Source of the DNA: Arthrobacter sp. C2
GTDB lineage: Bacteria > Actinomycetota > Actinomycetes > Actinomycetales > Micrococcaceae
Assembly: GCA_024207135.1 (NCBI GenBank)
Contig: CP042428.1
Span: forward strand, 2,542,001-2,606,000
DNA length: 64,000 nt
Direction of reading: 5' to 3'
The notes below the pieces were generated by a model, which did no database searches, was not told the DNA's origin, and was given only the letters and a program-made list of their open reading frames with translations. Position numbers and translations under genes: made by a program. Shown here piece after piece: positions 33,982-42,562 of the stretch (the first letter of the stretch is position 1; every line of letters starts with the position of its first letter).

Positions 33982-36474
33982 GTGCCACTTCCCGATTCAC
34001 GCGTGCCAATGACCAACCAGTTGATCCGTGCCCGACGCAAACCACGCTTCGGCCTTCCGTGGCTGGCCATGCTGTTGGGAATCGGCACCATCGTTTTCGC
34101 CGGAACCGGCATCCATGCCGTCACCGCGCGGCCAGCGGCACCCGTGGAAATCATCGTCGACGGCGAACATCCCTGGAACATCTCCCAGGCCACCGTCGAC
34201 GCGGTGGTCACCGAGCCGATCCTCGCGTGGCGACCGCTGACGATCCGGGTCACCAATCGCCTGCTGAGCTACGACGAGCTCCAGGGAAAAACGGATCCGG
34301 GCGCCGACGTCATCCTGAGCACCGCCATCATCGACGACTACCGGGGCTTCGGGCCGGACGCAGGCTTCACGGGTGCCGGCATCTACCCCGAGCTGGCCGA
34401 TCGCCAGGAGCATTCGACCAGCCGCTTCGCAATCCACAAGGCCTACATGGGCAACCTGGGGCTGGGCCACGGCCCAATGGCGGTCGTCGCCACCGCTCAG
34501 CGGGCCGCGGAGGTCCTCGACGACGGTCCCATCCGCACCCCCGTGTTCTGGGTGGCGGGCACGGCGTTCGGGCTCCTGCTCACCATCTTGGGCCTCGGTT
34601 TTTCCCTGTCCCGGCGCATGCGCCGGGAATCGCGCTATCGCCGGCTCACCGTCGCCCAGCACCAGCTGGCCCGCGTGGTGCTCGACCTCGAGGCACTGGA
34701 AGTCACTTACCAGGCCACGGAGAAGGCCATACGCCCGGCGGGGTTCAACGCCGCCTGGAACAAGATACGCACGTCTTCCCTGGACTTGGCGCGCACCGAG
34801 GCTGCCGTGGTCGAGGCGGTCTATGCGTCCCGGGACGCATTGAAGCCACACACCGCCACGCTCCTGGCGGAATTCGAGGCGGGCGGCCGCAGCCTCACGG
34901 CTTCCGCGGACGCCTTAATGGGTGCGGGGTCGGTGCTTGGACGGTCCATCAACAGCCGACGAACCCTCGACCGGCTGGCCGCGCCGCTGGCCTTTGCCAC
35001 GCGTGAATTGCTCGCACGCTTGCACGCCGCTCCCCCGGGCGCCGTGGCCCCAAAGCGTATCCGCCGTCTTGAAAGCGCGCTTGCCGCGCTGCTCACCGCC
35101 GGCGCCAAGGAGCAGGATTCCGCAGCGGCCGTGCGGGCCTGGGAGAAGGCCGAACATGCGCTGGAGCGCAGCGCAACGATCGTCAACAGGTGGCTGCGCC
35201 GCAAACGTGAAGGCCGGGTCCGAGGCACCTCCGCTGTTCGCGATGACCTGTCAACATTGCGTGCGGGCATGGGGCTCTCTCCCCGTGGTTCGCTGCGGGC
35301 GCTGCATGTCTTGGACGGCGCCAACGCCGCGGCCAAGGCACTGTTCGGCCCGTTGCCGGAAGCCATGGGATACCAGGAGCCCGCTGCCCCGCCCCGCCGC
35401 TGGAAATTGTCGCTGCCGCGCATTCGCCACCGGGGAGCGTGGATCGGCATCGGTGCTGTGGTCATGGTGGCGTCGCTCATCGCCGGCGGCGTGGCCAACG
35501 ACAAGCTGACGATGCGACCCTCGTGGACGCTTGAGGGTACCCAGCCCCTGCGCTCCCTGGCCATTGACGGACAGTCCGCGGTGATCACCGAAGCAGGAAT
35601 CCGCAAATACCTGGAGGACAAGTTCACCGAGCAGGTTGATGTCACCCTCGCCGTGCGCGATGCTGAGGAATACCTGCAGGTACGCCCCGAGCCGGACACG
35701 GACGACGAAGCCACCAGGCAGAAGATCGATCCGACAGTGCTGGTCGATGCCTTGTGGAAAATCAAGGGCGAACTCCCGGCCCTGGTCAATCCCGCCACCG
35801 GCGAGCTTTTCCCTGACCAAACCATCATCCCCGTGTGGACCTTCCCCGACGGGACAGTGACCATACCGGTCCTGATCACCGGCGCGGTGGGCCTGGGCGG
35901 CAACAGCAGGCTGGTCGACACCTCATGGAAGTACGGCAGCTACTACGTCTCGACCTACCCCGAGCTCAAGGTCGCCAACAGCATCGAGGAACTCGCGCGC
36001 GGCTTGCAGGGCAACGGGTTCACGAAACAACCGCTCAACGAATCGCTGCTCTACTGGCTGCTGACGCTGACCTTTGCCCTCGCGCTGACCACCCTCACCC
36101 AGGTCATCGCCTACGGCGGCACCGTCTCGATGCGGCTGGGCCGTTTTGGGCGCAACGCCAAGACTCTGCGCAGGCTGCGCCGCCGGTTGGACGACCTTGC
36201 GCTCGGCTTGGATGACTCGCGGCTCAACACCGTTGCGGTGCTTGGCGCCGGCCCGGCGGCCACCAGCGCGGAAGCCGACCAGCGGATCTTTGAACGCGCC
36301 CTGGCCGTGGCCTGGCGGATGGCGGACGACCTCGCTGCCCGTCCGCTGTCCCAGCGCCTCGGCACCGAATACCTGCTGCAGATCGACAAGTTGCAGGATC
36401 TGGTGGACAAGCTGGGCATACGCGACGCGGAAGCCCAACGCCGCTCCCATGAATTGCTGGATGCAGCGAGATAG
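33982..36474 (+). CDS. Large four-TM protein of unknown function
   Basis: 830 residues; I do not recognise the family with confidence (a Micrococcales family such as DUF5129 is possible). Predicted TM segments are about 25-48, 187-209, 486-505 and 687-712. Two extracytoplasmic-looking domains lie at about 50-186 (VEIIVDGEHPWNISQATVDA, RPLTIRVTNRLLSYDELQG) and about 510-685, alternating with an Arg-rich helical cytoplasmic region (about 210-470) and a helical C-terminus. The two halves (TM, exported domain, TM, helical domain) look like an ancient duplication. The GTG at 33982 is preceded by CAGGTCG; the ATG at 34009 is an alternative. A decayed IS element lies downstream and the LysR gene is divergent, so context gives no function. 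Confidence 0.82.
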   Translation: MPLPDSRVPMTNQLIRARRKPRFGLPWLAMLLGIGTIVFAGTGIHAVTARPAAPVEIIVDGEHPWNISQATVDAVVTEPILAWRPLTIRVTNRLLSYDELQGKTDPGADVILSTAIIDDYRGFGPDAGFTGAGIYPELADRQEHSTSRFAIHKAYMGNLGLGHGPMAVVATAQRAAEVLDDGPIRTPVFWVAGTAFGLLLTILGLGFSLSRRMRRESRYRRLTVAQHQLARVVLDLEALEVTYQATEKAIRPAGFNAAWNKIRTSSLDLARTEAAVVEAVYASRDALKPHTATLLAEFEAGGRSLTASADALMGAGSVLGRSINSRRTLDRLAAPLAFATRELLARLHAAPPGAVAPKRIRRLESALAALLTAGAKEQDSAAAVRAWEKAEHALERSATIVNRWLRRKREGRVRGTSAVRDDLSTLRAGMGLSPRGSLRALHVLDGANAAAKALFGPLPEAMGYQEPAAPPRRWKLSLPRIRHRGAWIGIGAVVMVASLIAGGVANDKLTMRPSWTLEGTQPLRSLAIDGQSAVITEAGIRKYLEDKFTEQVDVTLAVRDAEEYLQVRPEPDTDDEATRQKIDPTVLVDALWKIKGELPALVNPATGELFPDQTIIPVWTFPDGTVTIPVLITGAVGLGGNSRLVDTSWKYGSYYVSTYPELKVANSIEELARGLQGNGFTKQPLNESLLYWLLTLTFALALTTLTQVIAYGGTVSMRLGRFGRNAKTLRRLRRRLDDLALGLDDSRLNTVAVLGAGPAATSAEADQRIFERALAVAWRMADDLAARPLSQRLGTEYLLQIDKLQDLVDKLGIRDAEAQRRSHELLDAAR

Positions 36475-36666
36475 ACAAGAGCTGGTGAACGCCCTCGGCA
36501 ACGCGGATGGAGCGACACCGTCCGCACACCGACACTTACCACTACTCGGCAATAGACAAGAAACGGCCGAGAAAATCCGGCAACAGGCCCCCACTCCAGC
36601 ACCCTTGATCCGCTTACCAGCACCAGTAATCGCCGGCCAAGCGTCGTTTAGAAGCAAAGCGGGTAA

Positions 36667-37601
36667 GGCTCCTGTCAAGTATGTTTTCGACCAAGAAAAC
36701 TTTTGAGCGGGAGAACCTTATGCCGTTCGATCATTCATAGTCGAACCGTTCTGGTGCCAATTCGAGGTGTTGATCCCGCCGGTGGAGGAGCACCACCCCC
36801 TGGACTGCCACCAGCTGTGGAGCGGCGATCGCGTGGTCTGCGGCAAGATCGTCCAGGTCCTCGACCCCGAGGACGCCTCCGGGAAGATCGGCGACACCGG
36901 TTGCTCGGCCACATTCGATCCGGCGGCGGCGCGATGAATGGACCGGCTCTGTGTCCTTCCCCGCCCGGGAACGGATCCGTTTGGGGTCTTTCGACCTGAT
37001 CATTGGCCTGGAACCGGGCATCTCACCGTGGACGGGTGCACCGTAATGCCTCCTGCGGCGGGAAAATGGCCGGACAATCCATGGTGGACCGTGTCAAACT
37101 CGGCACCAAGTGTTCCGTGCTGACCGACGGCAGGGGCATCCCGCTGGACTGGGTGACCACTCCGGCCAACCGGAACGACTCCGCGCTGATGTGCCCCATC
37201 CCGGGGAAACTCTCACCCATCGGGTTCCACCTGTCCCACTGATCACCGCGCACCTGAACGCCGGTACGATAGCTCCAAGCTCAGGACCCTGCTCACCGGG
37301 CTCGGGTCCGACTGGGTGATCGGCACCAAAGGCGAACCGCTTCAGGCCGGCACCCGATTGGTGGTCGAGCGGATCAACGCCAGGAACACCTCCGGTTCCA
37401 CGAGGCTGTTGGTCTGCACCGCACACCGGCGCCGGGTCTTTGACACGATGATCACCCTGACCAGCGGCCTCGTCATGCTGCGGAACCTGATCCGCGCGCC
37501 GAGGCACACCCGGCGCCGAGACCCCGGTCCAAACGCAAGCTCTAACGGCCAAAGCCTGCGGGCGGTTTTCCAAGACGCGGATCGCAAAGGAATACTGAGC
37601 C
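36667..37601 (+). mobile_element. Degenerate IS5-type insertion sequence
   Basis: The span between GGCTC (36667) and its inverse GAGCC (37597-37601) encloses the broken transposase gene described separately. The terminal match is only five clear bases, so the exact ends are uncertain. I saw no target-site duplication. Confidence 0.5.
36731..37545 (+). pseudogene. IS5-family transposase remnant
   Basis: Transposase fragments appear in order but in different frames. They are FIVEPFWCQFEVLIPPVEEH; HPLDCHQLWSGDRVVCGKIV; a site where RRRRDEW needs another frame; TVDGCTV; MAGQSMVDRVKLGTKCSVLT; DGRGIPLDWVTTPANRNDSA; RYDSSKLRTLLTGLGSDWVI; GTKGEPLQAGTRLVVERINA; and RRVFDTMITLTSGLVMLRNL. These correspond to the N-terminal region, the DDE catalytic core and the C-terminal YREK-like part of actinobacterial IS5 transposases. 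At least three frameshifts and internal stops make it inactive. Confidence 0.8.
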
Positions 37602-37625
37602 CTAATAGCCGATAGCTGGTCTCGA

Positions 37626-38525
37626 TTATGGTTTGATCGTTGTGCTGAAACGGCGAGCCAACAAATCCAAAACGCGTTCGAGCGCGGGGTTGTCAAAGCC
37701 TCTTTTCCAGACGGCTAGGAGCTCTACTGGCGTGTGGATATCGCCTTTGAACTCAAGATAATCGACACCCTGGTATCCCATGACTTTGCTCGACTCCGGA
37801 ACCAACGCAATGCCATGTCCGCCGGAAACCAAGGCAATTATCGTCAAGATCTGGCTAGCTGTATGAGCCACGTTGTCACTGCTCGTCGGCACTGCCCTAA
37901 CCGAAAGGTCGTAGAAGTATCTGGCCTTGATAGGAGAATGCATGACCATGGGCTCTGCAGCGACATCTTGTGGAGAAATGGGCCGACCAAGCGAACATAA
38001 ATGGTGGCCTACGGGCACCGCAACCACAAGGTCTTCGCGTCCCACTGTCATGGTGTCGAACATCCTTGTATCCGCTGGCGGACGACCCAAGCCTATGTCG
38101 ATCAGACCCAGCTCAAGGGAGCTGTGTTGTTCGGTCGTCACCATTTCCCGCAAGTCGATGGAAATTCCATCGAGTTCCGCTGAGATCTCCGCGAGCAGCT
38201 TGCCCAAGAGACCAAAACTGGACCCTGCCGTGAAACCGATGCGGATCAGCCCACTGGAACCATCGGAAATGCGACGTGCTAGCTCGGGGGCGCTCTGCGC
38301 ATGGGCCAACAAACTGCGGGCTTCCGTCAGAAAGGCCTTCCCCGCAGGTGTAAGTGCCACATGCCGATTATCCCGCTTGAAAAGCTGCACCTTGATGCTC
38401 TTCTCCAACTTTTGGATCTGCCGACTCAACGGAGGTTGCGTCATATTAAGGCGTTCAGCTGCTCGGCCGAAGTGAAGCTCTTCGGCTACAGCCACAAAAG
38501 CACGCAATTGATCCAATGAGAACAT
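37626..38525 (-). CDS. LysR-family transcriptional regulator
   Basis: A 299-residue LTTR. The HTH includes FVAVAEELHFGRAAERLNMT and QPPLSRQIQKLEKSIKVQLF. The effector domain begins near 90 (GLIRIGFTAGSSFGLLGKLL). Start at the ATG 38525 (MFSLDQLRAF); an ATG at 38543 is an alternative and neither has a good ribosome site. The GC content is lower than the average of the window, as is that of the neighbouring ABC operon. It is divergent from the RidA / ABC importer / M24 hydrolase genes and is their probable regulator. Confidence 0.88.
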   Translation of the reverse strand: MFSLDQLRAFVAVAEELHFGRAAERLNMTQPPLSRQIQKLEKSIKVQLFKRDNRHVALTPAGKAFLTEARSLLAHAQSAPELARRISDGSSGLIRIGFTAGSSFGLLGKLLAEISAELDGISIDLREMVTTEQHSSLELGLIDIGLGRPPADTRMFDTMTVGREDLVVAVPVGHHLCSLGRPISPQDVAAEPMVMHSPIKARYFYDLSVRAVPTSSDNVAHTASQILTIIALVSGGHGIALVPESSKVMGYQGVDYLEFKGDIHTPVELLAVWKRGFDNPALERVLDLLARRFSTTIKP

Positions 38526-38915
38526 AGTGCGAAACACTACCATCGGGCCGAATCACCATGCCCGGGAATTTCCAACAGCCTGCGGCTTTCGTTGCCACGC
38601 AGACCTGCTCGCGGATGGACAAATCGGAACTGCCGCCTACTTGCTGTCGCTGGCCACTGCCAAATACCCCAACCGAGAAAGGCCGAACCCGACAAGTGCT
38701 GCCGAAGGTCAATATTCCAAGGACGCCGAGGCCGAAATCAGCTTTCGTGTTGGACAAGTCACAATCTAGATGTTTAGCTGTCTCCGTCACTTTGGCACCG
38801 CTCCGCTTCTCGCAGCGCTTGCCACATTCCTTTCCGAACCCCGCCGGCCCGCTGCCTCGTTTGGCACGGAGTCATCGGCGTGCCGGGCCGTCCAATTTTG
38901 AACCGGAGAATCATC
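38526..38915. other. LysR / RidA divergent intergenic region
   Basis: 390 bases between divergent genes. Short open frames exist on the plus strand but have no family resemblance or ribosome site. It should contain the LysR-controlled promoters. I could not pin down a T-N11-A box with confidence. Confidence 0.4.
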
Positions 38916-39380
38916 ATGAAGGCAATAATCTCTTCTCGCCTAGCTGACCTTGGCCTCGAACTTCCCGTCGCAACAGCTCCCAAGTATGCCTACGAGGCGA
39001 CCACCCAATGGGACAAGCTACTGTTCGTCTCCGGGCAGATTCCTCGACGCAACGGCACCATTGAGTACACCGGCAGCATGTCTACCGAAAGACCACTTGA
39101 AGACGGAATTCACGCCGCAGAAATTTGCGCACTCAATCTTCTGGCACAAGTTGAAGCAAATGTCGGCCTCGAGCGGATCGACCAGCTACTAAAGATCAAC
39201 GGATATGTCTCCAGCGAAACCAACTATTTCGACCAGCCCCAGGTGATCGATGGAGCTTCAAAACTGTTGCTCAACGTTCTCGGCGATGCGGGCCGTCACT
39301 CACGCACCGCTCTCGGAGTGCGTATGCTCCCCGCGAATTCACTCGTCGAGATCGAAGCGGTCTTTGGGCTCAAGGCATGA
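38916..39380 (+). CDS. RidA family (YjgF/YER057c/UK114) protein
   Basis: 154 residues. RidA proteins hydrolyse reactive enamine/imine intermediates or act as specialised deaminases. Motifs are WDKLLFVSGQIPRRNGTIEY, ICALNLLAQVEANVGLERID, LLKINGYVSS and ALGVRMLPANSLVEIEAVFG; the last lies near the usual Arg-containing substrate site (GVRMLP). GGAGAATCATC precedes the ATG at 38916. It opens the region with the ABC importer and M24-type hydrolase, suggesting catabolism of a compound that yields an imine (inference). Confidence 0.88.
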   Translation: MKAIISSRLADLGLELPVATAPKYAYEATTQWDKLLFVSGQIPRRNGTIEYTGSMSTERPLEDGIHAAEICALNLLAQVEANVGLERIDQLLKINGYVSSETNYFDQPQVIDGASKLLLNVLGDAGRHSRTALGVRMLPANSLVEIEAVFGLKA

Positions 39381-39506
39381 TTTTCCGGACAGAAAGGGAG
39401 ATGTTCATTGACCTTTGCAGCCGTTCGATCGCCGGTGGCTTCCCAAGCAAGTTCAAGCCAAGTCACTAATTTGTGGCCAACGTCTCCTCCGTTTCACAAA
39501 TATGAT

Positions 39507-39552
39507 ACCTTTTGGGTTTCGCTGCATACCAAATGGGTCCTAGACAGGTATC
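39507..39552. promoter_or_regulatory. Nested inverted repeats upstream of the ABC importer
   Basis: The 283-bp gap between RidA and the permease gene is A/T-rich. It contains ACCTTTTGG ... CCAAATGGGT (39507-39538, imperfect) and GATACC (39504-39509) ... GGTATC (39547-39552). These could be an operator or leader hairpin. A separate promoter for the ABC operon is plausible here. Confidence 0.35.
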
Positions 39553-39663
39553 GCTATGTCGCGAATACTATTTTCAATGCGAACGGCATATTACGGCCAA
39601 CGAAGCTCAGACACTCAGCCACGATGGCCACGGAAATGCACCAAACATGCTTGAGAGGGCGCC

Positions 39664-40524
39664 ATGAAACAACCAACCGTCATTGAAGATCTGGAAGTGA
39701 CCCCAGTAGCGAAACCCGGGTCGCCATCTGTCGCTCCACACCACAAACCGAGGCGGTTATCCGCTTCAAGCATCCTGCTTAGCCCAGCGGCCAAAGCTGT
39801 AACGGGGCTGGCACTGATGCTGGCAATTTGGGAAAGCATCGTACGCATATTTGATATGCCTCGCTATCTCCTCGTGGGCCCGCTTGAGGCGTTTGCCGAA
39901 CTGGCCGAACGACCCATGTTCTATCTGGAACACAGTTGGATCACCATCCAGGAAGCCCTGGCAGGATTCGCGTTAGGTGCAGCACTCGGAATAATTTGCG
40001 GTGCGATCCTTTTCTACATTCCTTTTATCCGGCATTTTCTCTACCCGACTCTCATTGCCATCGACACCATCCCGAAAGTCGCCCTCGCGCCGCTGTTCAT
40101 CGTATGGTTCGGCTTCGGCTTCGAGTCGAAGGCATTCGTCTCGATGGCGATTGCCTTCTTCCCGCTGGTTATCAATACCTTTGACGGACTTTCCTCCGTT
40201 CCTTCGGAGCTAAGGGAACTCGCAAAGATCAACAAGGCCAGCCGATTTATGCAAATGACAAAGATTGAATTCATCTACGCCCTACCGAACCTGTTTACCG
40301 GGATGAAAATTTCCATTTCCATGGCCGTCGGTGGCGCCGTCGTCGGGGAATTCATCGCAGGGTCTTCCGGTCTGGGCCATGTGGTTCTGCTGGCCAATAG
40401 CCAAGTAAACCTGGCCTCAATGTTCGCTGCTTTCATGGTTCTCGCGAGCATTTCGCTGCTTCTATTCCTGTTCATCGATCGCCTCGGCAAGAAACTTCTA
40501 CCCTGGCGAGACGCAGGCAAATAG
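39664..40524 (+). CDS. ABC transporter permease (SsuC/TauC type)
   Basis: A 286-residue inner-membrane permease with about six TM helices. It carries the cytoplasmic EAA loop (SELRELAKINKASRFMQMTK) and the BPD signature AVGGAVVGEFIAGSSGLGHV. The extended Pro/Lys-rich N-terminus precedes the first helix. GAGAGGG lies upstream of the ATG. It pairs with the lipoprotein and ATPase genes that follow to make an importer for small organic ions such as sulfonates, nitrate, pyrimidine precursors or carboxylates. Confidence 0.92.
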   Translation: MKQPTVIEDLEVTPVAKPGSPSVAPHHKPRRLSASSILLSPAAKAVTGLALMLAIWESIVRIFDMPRYLLVGPLEAFAELAERPMFYLEHSWITIQEALAGFALGAALGIICGAILFYIPFIRHFLYPTLIAIDTIPKVALAPLFIVWFGFGFESKAFVSMAIAFFPLVINTFDGLSSVPSELRELAKINKASRFMQMTKIEFIYALPNLFTGMKISISMAVGGAVVGEFIAGSSGLGHVVLLANSQVNLASMFAAFMVLASISLLLFLFIDRLGKKLLPWRDAGK

Positions 40525-40592
40525 ACCGTTCGAGCTCGCAAGTCCATAAAACACTCGTAAACACCGCACCACCACGGGAAAGGCCCATCATC

Positions 40593-41663
40593 ATGAAAAT
40601 CAGCCAGCATCTCAAGAAAAACGTCGGCAAAGGAATCGTCACAGCCGCAGCACTAGGTTTGACTCTCGGAATGGCTGGGTGCAGCTCGGGCGCAAGCGGC
40701 GCAGACGGGTTGCAGAAGGTGACCATGATGACGGATGTTGCATTCCTTCCAAAGCACGCTCCATTCTTCTCCGCAGCCAAGCAAGGTTTCTTCAAGGAAG
40801 AAGGGCTCGAACTCGAGATCTTGCCCGGATCCGGTTCCAACAACACCGTCGTTGCGGTGAACACCGGCAAGATTGATTTCGGTTGGGCCGATTTCGGTGT
40901 GACTGTCCTAAACCAAGGTAAGGGTGCCGAGGTCAAACAAATCAACCTCGTCCAGGCTAAGGATGCGTACGCGACTGTGGCCCTTGCCGAGAGTGGCATC
41001 AAGACCTGGGACGATTTGAAGGGCAAGACCGTTGCCACCGAGGGTGCCGGCGCCATGACATCGATGTGGCCCCTGGCTTTGGAGAAGCTTGGTTTTGCCG
41101 AGTCCGACATCGAAGTGGTTCACGCCGCAGGTGAGGCAAAGATTCCTGGACTTTTGGCTGGACAATGGGACGCGAACCTAGCCCTGTTTGTTTCTGACGG
41201 GCCAGTTCTCGTCGGACTGGAAAAAGAACCAGTCGTCCTGAAATGGGCAGATCTGGGCTTCGAACTCTACGGGAACGGCATCGTTGCCAGCGACCGCATG
41301 ATCGCCAAGGACCCGGAACTTATCAAGAAATTCAATCGTGCCATGTCCAAGGGCTTCATGTGGGCCTGTCAGAACCAGGACCAAGCAGCTGTAGACATCA
41401 TGGAAGAGGTCACTGGCCTCAAGGAAAGCGCCGTCAAGAACGCGCTTGATGGCCAATGCAGCCTGCTTTGGAACGATGAAAGCGAAAAGACCGGCTTCGG
41501 CACCATGAGCGATGCAGGGGTCAAGAACGCGATCGACACTGCCGCCACTTACCTCGGCCTGGAGAACCCGGACGAGCTCACGCCACAAGACGTTTACAGC
41601 AACGAATTCCTTGAGCCGATCAAGAAGGACGCCAAGATCGAGCTCCCTGCCAAGCAGTCGTAG
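40593..41663 (+). CDS. ABC transporter substrate-binding lipoprotein (NMT1/THI5/SsuA-like)
   Basis: A 356-residue exported lipoprotein. The signal peptide ends in the lipobox GMAGC (Cys30). The mature protein reads like NMT1/THI5-type binding proteins: DVAFLPKHAPFFSAAKQGFF, KEEGLELEILPGSGSNNTVV, KIDFGWADFGVTVLNQGKGA and DLKGKTVATEGAGAMTSMWP. It binds the ligand outside the membrane and hands it to the permease. GGGAAAGG precedes the ATG. Ligand unknown. Confidence 0.92.
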   Translation: MKISQHLKKNVGKGIVTAAALGLTLGMAGCSSGASGADGLQKVTMMTDVAFLPKHAPFFSAAKQGFFKEEGLELEILPGSGSNNTVVAVNTGKIDFGWADFGVTVLNQGKGAEVKQINLVQAKDAYATVALAESGIKTWDDLKGKTVATEGAGAMTSMWPLALEKLGFAESDIEVVHAAGEAKIPGLLAGQWDANLALFVSDGPVLVGLEKEPVVLKWADLGFELYGNGIVASDRMIAKDPELIKKFNRAMSKGFMWACQNQDQAAVDIMEEVTGLKESAVKNALDGQCSLLWNDESEKTGFGTMSDAGVKNAIDTAATYLGLENPDELTPQDVYSNEFLEPIKKDAKIELPAKQS

Positions 41664-41724
41664 CCGTGCCGTTCATCCGACAAGAAACCCCCACCAGTCC
41701 CAACGATGCTCGAGAGGAATCATG

Positions 41725-42504
41725 ATGAGCAGCAGTGCAGTCATTGAAGTCAAAGATGTGGGCATGACTTACAAAACTCGAGACGGCCGTTCGCATACGG
41801 CGCTCGAAGGATGCAACTTCGATGTTGCGCCCGGAGAATTTGTCTCGGTCGTCGGTCAATCCGGCAGCGGCAAGTCCACGCTCCTGCGAATTATCTCAGG
41901 CCTGATCAACAATACTTCCGGCGAGGTCCTGCTCAAGGGCAAGAACGTGGCCCATTCACTGCGGGAATTGGCCATGGTGTTCCAGGCTCCGGTCCTTCTT
42001 CCCTGGCGGAACAACTTGGATAACGTGTTGCTTCCCATGGAATTCCGCAAGGCAGTCACTCCGCAGGTTCGAGCGTATGCCAAAGAACTCCTGGAGATTG
42101 CCGGTCTGGGCGACCAGGCAACAAAGTACTCCTATGAGCTAAGTGGAGGAATGCAACAGCGTGTTGCCATTTGTCGAGCGCTGGTTTCCCGTCCCGACAT
42201 CCTCCTGATGGATGAGCCGTTTGGCGCTCTCGACGCGATGACTCGTGACACCATGAACTTTGAATTGCAGCGCATTTGGCACGAAACCAGGCAGAGCGTC
42301 CTCTTTGTCACGCACAGTATTCCCGAAGCAATCTGGCTTGCCGACCGCGTCATCGTGGTTGGAGACCGCCCCGGGCGCATCGTGGCTGACATCAAAATTG
42401 ATATTCCGCGATTGCGCACCCGCGAGCACAGGTTCTCAGAAGACTTCACTGCATATGAGCGCCAAATTGAGGCACTCATTGGCACGCCCGGAGCGATCAG
42501 CTAA
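41725..42504 (+). CDS. ABC transporter ATP-binding protein (SsuB/TauB type)
   Basis: A 259-residue nucleotide-binding subunit with Walker A GQSGSGKST, Q-loop VFQAPVLLPWR, signature LSGGMQQR, Walker B ILLMDEPFGALD and H-loop VTHSIPEA. All are intact. Two adjacent ATGs are possible (41722 and 41725); AGAGGA is better spaced for the second. It follows the binding protein and precedes the M24 hydrolase in one transcript. Confidence 0.93.
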   Translation: MSSSAVIEVKDVGMTYKTRDGRSHTALEGCNFDVAPGEFVSVVGQSGSGKSTLLRIISGLINNTSGEVLLKGKNVAHSLRELAMVFQAPVLLPWRNNLDNVLLPMEFRKAVTPQVRAYAKELLEIAGLGDQATKYSYELSGGMQQRVAICRALVSRPDILLMDEPFGALDAMTRDTMNFELQRIWHETRQSVLFVTHSIPEAIWLADRVIVVGDRPGRIVADIKIDIPRLRTREHRFSEDFTAYERQIEALIGTPGAIS

Positions 42505-42562
42505 CTCCTTCACAGCCACACCCTCAGGGCATTTTCGAGCAGCAGAAACGAAAGGCACAAGA

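Noticed and set aside
36475-36666. Possible continuation of the 830-residue gene or a small gene before the IS remnant
   Set aside because: Only short frames, no motif; likely 3' flank disrupted by the insertion.
38558-38947. Small plus-strand frame between LysR and RidA
   Set aside because: Overlaps the RidA start out of frame and has no family resemblance or usable start signal.
39408-39686. 92-codon frame with AAGGGAG before a TTG, between RidA and the permease
   Set aside because: The ribosome-site match is suggestive, but the protein has no hydrophobic or domain pattern and overlaps the permease start; treated as leader DNA.
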